Origin: Eudromia elegans | Lineage: Eukaryota; Chordata; Aves; Tinamiformes; Tinamidae | Length of the DNA: 64,000 nucleotides | Direction: 5' to 3' | NCBI GenBank assembly: GCA_003342815.1 | Contig: PTEX01000012.1 | Coordinates: 4,759,209-4,823,208, forward strand | Shown: piece by piece, positions 10,733 through 20,944 of the stretch | Numbering within the stretch: position 1 is the stretch's first letter | Layout of the letters: each line of letters begins with the position of its first letter | Notes under the pieces: model-generated | Databases searched by the model: none | What the model saw: the letters and a program-made list of their open reading frames with translations, nothing else | What the model was told of the DNA's origin: nothing | Made by a program: the position numbers and the translations under genes

Positions 10733-11163
10733 AGCAACAAAGCTGATTAAGGAACTGGAGCATCTGTTGTTTTTGGAAAGACTAAGCGAGCTGGGCATGT
10801 TTAGCCTGGAGAAGATTGAGAGGGGATGTGGTCAATGTGTGCAAATACACAAGGAGAGAATGTGAAGAGGATGGGGCAAACTCTTCCTGGTGGTGGCCAG
10901 TGACAGGACAAGGGGTAATGGGTGCAAGCTGAAACCCAGGCAGTTCCATCTCCATGTGAAGAAGAACTTCTTTCCTGTGAGGGTGACAGAGCCCTGGCAC
11001 AGGCTGCCCAGAAAGGCTGTGGAGTCTCCTGCTCTGGAGATCTTCAAACCCACCTGGATGCCACCCTGTGCTCTTGGGGTCCCTGCTGGAGCAGGGGCTT
11101 GGACTAGATGATCTCTAGAGGTCCCTTCCAACCTCAACCATTCTGGGATTCTGTGGTGCTGTG
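10733..11163 (+). mobile_element. CR1 LINE fragment, 3' end, sense on + strand
   Basis: The segment has the hallmark 3' region of avian CR1 retrotransposons. Motifs in order are TTTAGCCTGGAGAAG near 10800, a segment encoding the end of the reverse-transcriptase ORF (about 10900-11060), CTGGACTAGATGATCTCTAG-like sequence (about 11099), GGTCCCTTCCAACCTCAACC (about 11120) and a terminal ATTCTGTG-type octamer at about 11146-11156. It is 5'-truncated, as nearly all CR1 copies are, and its coding frame is broken, so it is not mobile. CR1 replicates by target-primed reverse transcription. This copy is the best clue that the host is a bird or close reptile relative. Confidence 0.96.
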
Positions 11164-11169
11164 AGACTT

Positions 11170-12425
11170 GCTAAGCAGCTGGGCAAGATGTGCCTTGCTA
11201 AGCTGAAGTCCGTCTCTTGGAAGAAAGAAGTACATACAGAAAGAGGAGAAGCTAGCTGTAGGCACAATAAGCACATTTGGTGTACTTTGATATATGGTCA
11301 TCCATGAATAGCTTGTTTGTTTTTCTTTGTTTTTGGCTAGGGCATGGAAAAGGGCAGAAAAAAAGGCAGTTCTCACAAACGGGGCTGAGTTCATGTGGGA
11401 CATCACTGCTTGTTTGGCTTGTCGGGATATGTGTGTTCCCAGGTGGAAATCCCCATGTGCTGCTGTTCAGGTAGCAGGGGAGTGGTGGCTCTGGTGGGAC
11501 AGGGCTGCTGCTCATGGCCGTCCATCCTTGCGCCTGGTACATGCTCTTGCCTGTTGCCAGAGCTTAAAAAGGTAGGCTGAAAAACTGTAGGAACAGCCCC
11601 TGTTTGTCCTCCTGCTTATCTCGGTGGCATTTTTGCATCGCTTGAATGCTGCCAGTCTGTGTGTACGTTTCTGTGGGTGCATTTTGGAAATACTCAGAAA
11701 ATATCTGGCAGAGCGTGTATTGTCAACCTGGTGTTTTTCTGTAGCCATGGTGGGGCCAACTTGAGAGAGGCAGAGCCCTTCTGGTGTTCCATGAGCTGCT
11801 GACTGCAGGGAAGGAGGGAGCTCAGACCTGGCCTGCCTCATTAAAGTACCCCTCAAACAAAGATTATTTATTTTTGAGACCCGGGTGTGGAGAACCTGCC
11901 TATTCCATCCAGGTCAAGTCAGTCCTGAAGCATTTACTAAGCCTAGCGACATCAATACCTATTCATACTATGAATCATTAGTGAGAAGTTTATTCAAATT
12001 GAACTGTATTGCTCTACGATACATGCATTTTTTAATATAGATCAGGAGGTAGTGTTTTTTTTTTTTTTTCCTTAACTTTGCCTTGGAATGAGTTTTCTGA
12101 TATTCTTCTTACCTAACTGCCTGGCTACACAGAGAAAGTAACAAGGACTGAGAGTTCCTATTAGAAAGCTGTGCACGTAGAGGGAGATAAGCTGAGGGAG
12201 GAAAAAATACACAAGCTAATTACCCTGGAGGGGCTGGTGTGTTTACCTGCCGTCTCCCGCTGCCTTGTCCACGGTGCATGAGGGAAAGAAGACAGGAGAA
12301 ATGCTCCACAAGCATCAAAGCATCATGTGTTTTGACTCAGCCGTGTGCCTAATTCATCCCCTTGCAGTAGTGGCAATCATATTAAATAGGCTTCATATGT
12401 TTCAGTTGCCCTTTTGCCTACTGGT
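11170..12425. other. Unique sequence, no gene seen
   Basis: Mixed composition with no exon, RNA gene or repeat family recognised. A 15-base T run lies at 12055-12069. Confidence 0.5.
12055..12069 (+). repeat. T15 homopolymer
   Basis: An uninterrupted run of 15 T, followed by C and CTTAAC. It is a simple repeat with no associated retroelement body that I can recognise. Confidence 0.9.
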
Positions 12426-12429
12426 GTTC

Positions 12430-12800
12430 AAATAAGAATTGGTAACTCAGTCATAGCAATATTTTTTTTTATAAAATGTTCATTGAAATGAAATTCAAAA
12501 ACGTGAGCGTGAATTCATTATTACCAGATTATCCTCTTGTGCATTCTGTTTATGGCACTGACAGCGCTGCATGACATTGCTGGACTTCTTAAGCAGCAAC
12601 ATGTTATTATTAATATTTTTTTTATTATGGTCTGGCATATTTAATTGTAACGTGCATTACAGATTTTGTGAGGTGTAGATAAAAGGAAAAAACTCTATAG
12701 ACTTGAGCTGCCAATAATCATGCTGCGGGTTTCAATTATAGAATAATTTCTCCAATTATTCTGTTTAATTTTGGGCAGCAAAGGTCACAGTAATAAATTT
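12430..12800. promoter_or_regulatory. Candidate conserved noncoding element (AT-rich, complex)
   Basis: This AT-rich segment is not low complexity. It carries several homeodomain-core words (TAAT, ATTA, AATTAT), octamer-like and GATA-like words, and an AGGTCA nuclear-receptor half site near 12781-12786. There is no sustained open frame and no repeat signature. Vertebrate developmental enhancers often look like this. Conservation cannot be measured from one sequence, so this is a compositional guess. Confidence 0.3.
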
Positions 12801-13029
12801 TCTCTGTGTGAAGAGCACTGAGGAAATTACTGAGGGCCTAACTATGATCACATGGGATGACAAGTCCATTCTCTCGATGCAGGTACTTGCAGGGCACAGT
12901 GGAGACCAATCTCCAGGCAGTTCTGGTGGTCCTGATGCTGCGAGTCAGAAGTGTAAAGGAAATGTTCCCTGTGAGTTTTGCTGCTCCAGTAAAGCTGTGA
13001 GCACAGACAGGTCAATGCTGCGTGTCTGT

Positions 13030-13082
13030 GATTTTTCTTTCTTTTCTTCTTTTTTTTCCCCCTATCCTTTTCTACAATGTAG
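13030..13082 (+). other. Long polypyrimidine tract with a 3' splice-site-like end
   Basis: About 40 bases of almost pure T and C are followed by TACAATGTAG. A short open frame of about 24 codons follows and ends in TAG at 13153-13155, so a terminal coding exon is conceivable. The encoded peptide is not recognised and there is no polyadenylation signal in clear register. It is probably a cryptic site. Confidence 0.25.
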
Positions 13083-13159
13083 AATGAGGGAGCGGAGTAG
13101 TCAGTATTACAGACACTTGGGAGCTCCTGCGGCTCCTTTCCTGCCTCCTGGGTAGGAAG

Positions 13160-15718
13160 GTATCGGCAGTGCTCAGTCAGTGCTCTGCCCCATTTTCCTC
13201 ATCCTTGATGTAGGAGTAAAAGTCTTTTCCAACTAGAAAGGATGGGGAGGGTTAGTTGATCCTTTCTTTTAAATGCTGCATTTTAGTACAGGCTGCAATA
13301 TATTAATAGCACAGAACATTACTAATATTTTAATATTTTAAGTAGTATTTTAATTGCAAGGTCATGGGAAATGATGTCTTTGGATGTTTAGTGATCCTCC
13401 TATGCTTCTGCATTGCTTGACTGCTAACTAATGCTCTAGACATTTTACTCTCTATTCTTAATTTCCATGATTATGAAAACACTTGAAAGTAGTATGAGTG
13501 AGTAGCATGAGTAGTGTGGTGGTGACAAAAGGCTTTGTAAGATGCTGTGTCTAGATTTCTTGGGGTGTGAGGGTGCTGTGTTGCATGAGCGTGTCTGAGC
13601 CCTGGCCATCGTGGAGGGCTTTGGAAGCACAACTTGGCAGCACCTGAGTGACCTGGTCCAGCTTTCACGTTAGCCTTGCTGGACTAGGGGGCTCTATTTC
13701 AAAAGTGTGTTTGGCAAGATGAACCTGATTAATGGAAGCGTTCTCCTCTCATGTTTTACAAATGAATTGAATTTGTACTGAATTTGTGTTAAAATTTAAT
13801 AGTATTTTTTAATGATGTTGGGATTCTTATTCTATCAAGCTACTTTCACTCTCTCTTAGTAATATTTGTGGTCAATTTTTAACAAGCATTAACTTTCTTA
13901 TTGCTGTGAAATGCACTGTGAGCACACAATCAGTTTTGCACATACATCCTACTCTTTTTGACCCATATCTATCTTTGAAATTTCACTATCTTTTGGAATT
14001 TCCACTGCTGTGTTCTGTTGATGCCTTAAGAAAAGGAGGGAATTATATATGAAACCTCACATCAACTATATTTTGTTTCTTGCAAATGATGGATGTTGAA
14101 TTCAGATTGAGAGACATCTTTACCCAGGGAGAGACAGTTAGGCAGTAACACCTGCAACTAACATTTATGAAGTGCCTCTTCCTGTCTGGTGCTTCACATG
14201 AAAAGTCATTTGCTGTCATTTTCATGGCTGTTGTGATCACTGCTATAGAAAATATTTCAACATTCTCAGTCTTCAGAATATTTCCATGAATGTGACAGTT
14301 GGTATCCAAATAAAGTCATTACCCATAGAAGCAGCAGAGAAGCGAATGTGATGCTATTATTACTTCTGAAGAGAAGACTTATTTTAAACTGTTCTCAGCC
14401 TGCTATTATGTGCCTGCTGTTTTTGCCTTGTTATTAAAATATCCCAATGGAGATCAAATTCAGCTATGATGAAGAACATGCCATCTGTATGTAGCTCTGT
14501 TATGTAAAAAAGTATGTTACGATAAAAGACTTGGAGAAAAAAATCAGTCTCTGTAAGCACTTACTCAGCTTGTATGAAGATCCAAAAAGACCAAAATATT
14601 AACATTTTTTCTTTTTCTCAGTTTCATTAAGACTCTGAATGGAAATGTAAGTATGTGGGTCACATTTATGGGTTGATCTGAGCTGTGCTAACTGCAAGTG
14701 GCTTGGGAAGACATAACTGTCCAAATGGTGTGGGGAGCAGATAGGGATTTGCTTTGCCTTCGTACACCACGAGGTGGCCGAGGATGGCTCTCATGTATTG
14801 TAGCGATACCTGGGTGATACAGGTATGTGTATAGACATGTGAGCTTAGGTAAAATACAATTCAAAGTGGTACAGGTGGATGTTTAACAACCAAGGAATTA
14901 ACGATCTACTTCAGAACAGGGTGCGGGAGCAAGAGAGATAAGGAGGGAGGATAAAGCTCTAATTCGCAGTTGCTTCAAGTGTCACAGGAATAGCGGTAGG
15001 AATACAGCAAGCAAAGCAGTGTAATACTTCATGTTCTCTGTCACTGGATATTGCACCAGCTTATTTCCTTTGCTTGCCAACAATACTGTAAAATCATTTG
15101 TAGTTGATTAAATTATTTCATGGTTATTCAGCACCTTTTTGGTTGTAAAGTAGAAAGATTTTATTTTAGCAGAAGATACAGGAGCTATACCTGTAAAGGC
15201 TGGAACACGTTAGCCTGAGTTTCCAGAAATTTCCTCCCACTTGTGTATGTGGGGGGAAATGCACATCTCTCAGCCAAGTGTTCCTTTGCCCTCTCTAATG
15301 ACATACAGAGGTAAAAGTGCCCTTATATATTGGAACAAAAGGGGTGAGAGCAGAAAAACTTTGATTCAGCTCTCTAGGAAATCAGTGGAGGGAGTCCAAC
15401 TGATTTCCTTGGCAATGGAAAATGAATGCCAAACACTATCCCTGGTATTGCACTTTCATTTCAAATTTAACACCGCCAGATTAAACATTTCTGTGTTCCA
15501 GTTTGCTTCAGAGAGCACTAATCTTTGTCATCCTCCACCCCTCTTCTGCCTATCAAAAATCTGATTTTGGTGGAATTTTGTTTTTTAAATCTTCTTTTTC
15601 TTTTTAAGTATGATGGTACAACAGATAACTGGCTTACTTAAGAGGTAACTGTGTGCTCTGTTCAAATGAAGTGCCCTTGTTCAAGTTACTATGCAGAGGC
15701 AAATAATGCCAGCATGAA
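13160..15718. other. Unique AT-rich sequence, no gene seen
   Basis: No repeat family or RNA gene was recognised. A 107-codon open frame on + at 15241-15564 has no domain that I recognise and no clear splice signals. Confidence 0.5.
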
Positions 15719-15720
15719 CT

Positions 15721-15746
15721 AGATAAACATGCTAGCATGTTTATCT
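15721..15746. repeat. 26-bp perfect palindrome with GATA/forkhead-like half sites
   Basis: The 13-base half AGATAAACATGCT is followed immediately by its exact reverse complement AGCATGTTTATCT, with no spacer. Each half carries AGATAA (GATA-factor core) overlapping ATAAACA (forkhead core), and the centre is GCTAGC. A perfect 26-bp palindrome is expected about 0.001 times in 64 kb of random sequence. It may be a dimeric transcription-factor site, a cruciform-prone sequence, or the product of a local inverted duplication. The match is seen directly and the binding factors are inferred. Confidence 0.9.
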
Positions 15747-15749
15747 CTT

Positions 15750-17100
15750 GATACTTGATTCCAGTGATTTAAGACTAAATTGTATTCTGTCAGCATTAAC
15801 CTCATTGAAGAGTATAGCCTTAAGTGCTCATAGGATAGCAGAAGTGGAAGTAAGGGTGTAGCTGTTTGAAAATGAAGTGTAGCTTTTCTACTGTTTGTTG
15901 AGCCATTCAGATGTCATTATCCAAACGAAATGGGAGGAAGTATAAAAGCCAGGAGAGTGTAACTTGTCCTTGCTGACTTTATATTCCACTTATATTCTTG
16001 AAGAAGAGAATGGGCATCTTTCTGCAAGACCTTTGGGTTCAACAGATGCCCAACCTTGGCTATTCCCAAAGCACCGAGCCTTATTGCTCCCTGTGCAAAG
16101 TCACAGCTTAGCAGTGACTTCTGCTGCCAGGAGTAAAATCAGGCAGTTTCATGGGCAATATGCACAACCTTGTTCATCTGCAAGAAGCTCAACTATATAC
16201 AGAACCTGTAACTGGAAAGAATAGGAAGGAGGAAGCATATCCATTTATCCATTGGGTGATGATACCTGCCACTTTCTGATCTTATATACAGAGTGTTGGT
16301 TTCTAGAAACACCTTTCCTGTGCCAAGCCTTTTAATTGCCGTGGAATAAGCACTCATCTCCCTAACTGACCTACTGGATGCTGCTGGGCTGCACCATGAA
16401 GAAGAGGATTTGGAAGTTCTTATTTCTCATTTACGTTTTTGTTCTTAAGATCTTTTTCTTCTTCTGCATCTTTTGCTTCTCTTTTCCCCTGTAATGAGCA
16501 ATTACAATCTCCTCAGTGTTAGTTCACCAAGTTGCCTCTAAGCCAGCCTCACGTTTGACCTAGAAACAGGAGGTAAAGAAGAAGCAGCTACGGAAATGTG
16601 GAGGTCCTCATGAATCATTCATGTTGATCCACTGACTTTCACATATTGAATGGTAAAAGCTTCTAATGTTTGGGAAATGAAGCATTAGGAAGAAATAACA
16701 AATATCAAATGAGAGAACAAAATGGTGGGATAAGGCCAGACAAGAGCAAAATTGTTAAATAGCATTTTTTTGTAAAGGCAACTTCTGTTACCCTGAATCC
16801 ATTTTCAAGCATCTATCCAGATGTGAACACAGTGTGAAATTTGGGAAATAGATTAGTCTTCTAATTTCCTCTCCAAGTTTATCACTTGCATATGGTAAAA
16901 GGAAAGGAAATAAAACCTGTAAAGAAAAGTCGCTGTTGGAAAAAAAAATATACAATACCTGGTCACATTGCACTGGTATTTAGAAACATGGCCCGTTCCT
17001 TTGATGCCTGGGGCAGCTCCACCAGGTGGTTTTCTCTCCGTTGTGTTTGCAGTCTCATTTTTATGTGGGCTTTTGTCAAAGTCTTCCCACTCACCTCAGA
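15750..17100. other. Unique sequence, no gene seen
   Basis: AT-rich to mixed DNA with several short chance frames. A consensus-like acceptor (TTGTGTTTGCAG) lies near 17052 on +, with no supported exon after it. Confidence 0.45.
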
Positions 17101-17105
17101 AATAC

Positions 17106-17267
17106 CTAATTTCTGTCATAGCAAAGTGCTAGGAGAGACGCCTTTGGGACGTGCCTGCTGAGGGCCTGATGCCCCAGCTGCTGGAAGGCAGACAGCAGGA
17201 TCTTCTGCATGAGCTGTGCGGTGCCAAAGTGTTCGACAAGTCTTTGCACAATATTCAGGTTTGTTTC
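17106..17267 (-). CDS. Coding-looking island, possible terminal exon (unconfirmed)
   Basis: On the minus strand, CTCCCTGCAG ends at 17268 and is followed by 53 open codons and TAG at 17108-17106. Codon choice looks genic (many CTG, CAG, ATC and GCC), unlike the AT-rich flanks. The peptide is amphipathic and probably helical, with a core such as LNIVQRLVEHFG and a following LMQKILLSAFQQLG. I do not recognise the family. The plus strand of the same interval is also open (17133-17258, exactly 42 codons, ending CAG before GTTTGT), so the coding strand is ambiguous. It could be a real exon, a fossil exon or pseudogene fragment, or chance. Confidence 0.2.
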   Translation of the reverse strand, partial: ETNLNIVQRLVEHFGTAQLMQKILLSAFQQLGHQALSRHVPKASLLALCYDRN

Positions 17268-17274
17268 CTGCAGG

Positions 17275-18590
17275 GAGAACTTAGTGGTTTTAGGGGGATA
17301 AATAGCTATATTTGCTTTATGGTCATTTGAGGTGAGGTCAAATAGTTTATTGGGGAACCGACTAAAGAAAGTATTGTGAGAGAAGCAGCGGCTTGACCTG
17401 TGCAGAGACATAATCTGTGCTGTTTATAGTCTCTTGATTCTGTTTGTAAAGTGCAGGAAAAGGCTAATGATGTTGAAAAATGTAGCCAGATGTAAATACA
17501 GGTGCTCTAATGTAGGAGTCTTAAAAAGCTTATGTTGTTCTCATGGTAGGTACAAATATGTGGCTTTTTTTTCCTTATGCGATATAATTGTGTTGTTTTC
17601 TTGACATTAAACATGATGTTTATTTGACTATTATATTACTAACTGTGGAGCTTTTCTTAACAATGTTAATAATGGGTGAGAGGGAGTCTTGATCTATACA
17701 TCGTATGGTTGCAGTGTGGGAGAATATTTCAAGTGAATGATCTATTGCCTATCAAGAGGCATCTACAGTGATTGGAGGATGTTTCCTTAAATCAGGTTGT
17801 ATAATTTGAATGATTTTCATGTTATATTTTATCTTGTTAATAGCAGCAGCACCTTCATTTGGATGGAGTGTATCATCTACTTTAAAACATTGACTAGAAA
17901 TCCTCAGAGTTGACAGGAAGGGGAAAAAGGTGCTAGTGTGAGTGCACCATGCAGTTTTTGCAGATGACCTTACCCAAAGTGAACAAAGATCTCATTACTA
18001 TGGTGAGCTTCTCTTGATTTTCAGAGTTGACTTGCCTTGCAAATTCTGCTTTGACTAAGGTTTTAGAGCTTTTTAAAAAGACAATACTTGGGCAACCTGC
18101 AAAAAGTTTAGTTAAGCTGCTGAGAAACTTGTCAAAATTTAAATACTTGCATTCAACCCTTCTGCTTTTTATAGCACGTTCTTCCTACCATATAAAGGAG
18201 GAATTTAGTAAGTGATAACATCTCAGTGTATTTTTGGTCTTGACCTGGATTCAGTCTGTTATGGCTAAGATAAGTTTAATTTCTTTTTCCATTCTGCTTA
18301 CTGTGTTTTCAAAAGCATGCTTGTTTGCATCATGTTTGTGACCCAAACAAAATTGGGACAAAAGAAAAGGGCTTCCCCCATTTCGTGCCTTTTAACAAAG
18401 CTATATCTGTTTAATAAAGCACACCAACCAGCTGAGTGGTTGGGTGCTGTATTTTGATTCCAACTTTAGTGTTTGTGGAAGTATGGAGTAAAACTGTCAT
18501 GTGTGGCTCCACAAAATCAGATGTTTTAATGAGCTGCTGTGTTAATTGAAAGCACATTCACCATGACAAAGATATGTCATGTAATTGCTG
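17275..18590. other. Unique AT-rich sequence, no gene seen
   Basis: No repeat or gene was recognised in this stretch. Base composition is even and AT-rich. Confidence 0.5.
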
Positions 18591-18595
18591 AATCT

Positions 18596-18760
18596 CCTTT
18601 GTGCTTCCTATAATTGAATATTTAATTATAATTTTCAAATTATGATATAGTTAGCATAATTTATTTGAGAAAGCCATATTACTGTCCTTAATTACACTAT
18701 TTCTAACAATATTGCATATTAGAGATATTCTGATAAGGATGCTCGCGATCCTGTTCCTCG
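18596..18760. promoter_or_regulatory. AT-rich block with clustered homeodomain-type motifs
   Basis: The segment contains repeated TAATT/AATTA words, including TTTAATTATAATTTT near 18620-18634, without being a simple repeat. This could be a homeodomain or POU-factor site cluster, or a matrix-attachment-like AT-rich stretch. No gene is present. The call rests on composition only. Confidence 0.25.
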
Positions 18761-19079
18761 GCGCTTGCCCTCTAGACATCTGATTTTAATCCTTAACTTT
18801 CTAAGGAAAATCCATCATTTCAAGATTATGGAAATGCGTGTAGTCTGGCGCATCAATCCCATTAGCCTCTTACCCGGATGGTTTGGGTTATTTATAGGGT
18901 TTTGTATTAAATGTAAAGGAACAGAACCGGTGCTAGCAATTGGTTCTGCCTTCGGTGTGAAGCTTTTATCACTAGAGGTGCTCTCAGATAGTTCAGTCTA
19001 AGGTGCAACGCGTGCTGGGTGTTTAGATGTCCCCAAGGCTCATCTTTAAAACACCAAACAGGTATTTCTTCAAGCTTCT

Positions 19080-19520
19080 GTGCCAGAGCCGGATGTCACA
19101 AACCCCAAAGCAAACAGGGCGCCCCTCGCCGTGCCTGTTTGTGTCCTGCGCAGATGGCCGGGAATGCCGTGGGTGTGAACACGTTGCCGAACACCGGCAA
19201 TACTCACACCAGGACGCGTGAGCCGCGTCCCCTACCGAGGACACACTGTGAGGGAGCCGGAGGCCGCGGCAGCTCCTCGCGCCCGCCGCCGGGAAGCGTC
19301 GAGTCTGCGCGGATGAGGAGCACCCGCTGTTGGCCCACACCTGGTCCCGGGGACGTGGCTGCCCTGGCGGCTTCTCCCCACCTTGGCCCGGGGCCCCGTG
19401 GCGAGTGCTTGGCCGTCTCACGAGCGCCGCTCGCGCCAGGGAAGCGGACAAGGCTCTGCTCTCTGTCGCTGAAGGAAACGCGTGTGTGAAACCCGTACGG
19501 CCGCGGAATACAGAAGCGCT
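19080..19520. promoter_or_regulatory. CpG island-like segment (dense)
   Basis: This is one of the two densest CpG stretches in the window, with some 40 CpGs in about 430 bases and a core near 19255-19320 rich in GCCGCGG and CGCCCGCCGCC. Flanks are AT-rich. Long frames on both strands (for example minus 19023-19712) are explained by few stop codons in GC-rich DNA. No first exon with a donor and coherent reading frame was identified. An orphan CpG island or remote promoter is the leading explanation. Confidence 0.55.
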
Positions 19521-19524
19521 TCCT

Positions 19525-20050
19525 TGTCCAGGTTGGCTACTTGCCGTGCTCCCTCGTGTGTTTTTCCTCATCCAGATGCAGGCTGCATTATGGTGGGGGA
19601 AAAATTCAGTTACGTGCAGATTCCAAGGACAACTCTTTAATAGACTTGAGTGTGGCGTGATTCTGACGGTCCCTCTTTGTTGATGCTGTCTCTCTGGTCT
19701 GAATGTGGCCATTTGCCATGTGAAAACAGAACCATCCTTTACAAGCAGCTGGCGATTTTAAGTGAATGCAAGGCATCAAAAATCCCATCTTTCCAGGCTT
19801 ATACAACACTGTAAAGAAGGCTTTTCCTATTGTGTTCCACTACAGAGGTTCATCAGGCTGCAATAGGGCGATAGTGTGGCTTACACCGTATATAGTGTAT
19901 GTGTGAATAAAACCAATGCACAAATCTCTAATATTTCTGTTTTGTGCATTTTCTAATGTTTTTCTATAACCCTTGATTGCCTTTGTTCGAGCGCACAAAG
20001 CAACTGTGTGGTACAGCTCAAAGGGCTCCTCTGAAGGCTGAACATTAAGC
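19525..20050. other. Unique sequence, no gene seen
   Basis: Ordinary mixed DNA between the CpG island and the purine-rich stretch, with no repeat recognised. Confidence 0.5.
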
Positions 20051-20055
20051 ATGAA

Positions 20056-20480
20056 TTAAATAGGGAAAAAAAAGACTTCAAATGTATTTAGAGAAAATAA
20101 GATTAGAAGTAAAACAAGAAGAGAACAAGGTTTATTGGACAGAAAAAGAACTGATAATCCTATACAGTAGAGAAGATGAGGTGAGAAGTACAAAGAAAGA
20201 GGTAATGAGAGTGTGGAGAATGGCTTGTTTAGGTAGGGAGAGATCCAGGTTGTGTGTGGAGGGGGCAAATAAGGGATTAGAGGGTAAAATAAGCCAGTTG
20301 CTGGATCAAGTGGTGAAGAATCTGGTTTAGTACAAAGGGTGAAAATTTAGGCTGCTTGGGGAGGGATTAGTATTGAAAAGTGATAATTGCAGTTGAAAGG
20401 GAAGACAATAAGGCTTGCACAAGAAGGGGGAAAAGAAGGATAAAAATGAATCCGGAGAAGCAAAGTAAAAAACAGGATTT
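20056..20480 (+). other. Purine-rich strand (about 420 bases)
   Basis: The + strand is strongly biased to A and G across this interval without being a simple repeat. On the minus strand it is correspondingly pyrimidine-rich. An 82-codon + frame is present (20082-20330), rich in Glu, Lys and Arg as purine-rich DNA dictates. The strand bias may favour triplex formation or reflect transcription-linked asymmetry. No gene is recognised. Confidence 0.45.
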
Positions 20481-20566
20481 AGTGAAGCAGAAGTGTGCCA
20501 TGTAATAGGAGCCTCTCTTTTAATCCAAGAGGGGAAGACGATAACGCAAATGAATAATCAATTTGG

Positions 20567-20941
20567 TTGCCGTTTCCCTCCCTTGGTGCACGCCTCAGAA
20601 GCCTTCCTGGAGGACAGAGGCAGGGAGGTCACGGTTGCGATTATGGGAAAGGGATTTGGAGCAGTTACCCTTCTCAGCTGCTGCCAGGTATGCTCCAAGG
20701 GGTGAACTTCGGAAACCACAATGGGAGGACGTGCACACAAAAGCGTGGGGTTTGTTTGGATGAGAATGGATTTGGAACGCGCATCTCTCCCACAGAGCCT
20801 GCATCCTCAAATGTGACAGGAGGCCTCCCATTTCCCCCCAGAGACACGTATTTTTATACGTATTTGGATGGTGATGGCGCATTTGTATGCAGCCAATGTG
20901 AGTTTCTGTTCTCTGAGCAGGAAATCCTGGTGCAAGAATAA
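20567..20941 (+). CDS. Open frame of 124 codons with a CxxC motif (doubtful)
   Basis: The frame is open for 124 codons and ends in TAA at 20939-20941. The first codon is TTG-like, so no clear ATG start exists at the 5' end. Near the C terminus it reads DGDGAFVCSQCEFLFS, a half C2H2-like pattern (C-x2-C) without the two histidines. No domain can be assigned. Chance is the most likely explanation. Confidence 0.1.
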   Translation: MPFPSLGARLRSLPGGQRQGGHGCDYGKGIWSSYPSQLLPGMLQGVNFGNHNGRTCTQKRGVCLDENGFGTRISPTEPASSNVTGGLPFPPRDTYFYTYLDGDGAFVCSQCEFLFSEQEILVQE

Positions 20942-20944
20942 TTC

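Noticed and set aside
10832-11137. Open frames inside 10.8-11.1 kb on both strands
   Set aside because: These are remnants or shadows of the CR1 reverse-transcriptase region and not host genes.
19023-19712. 229-codon minus frame
   Set aside because: Coincides with the CpG island; Arg/Ser/Ala-rich composition artefact.
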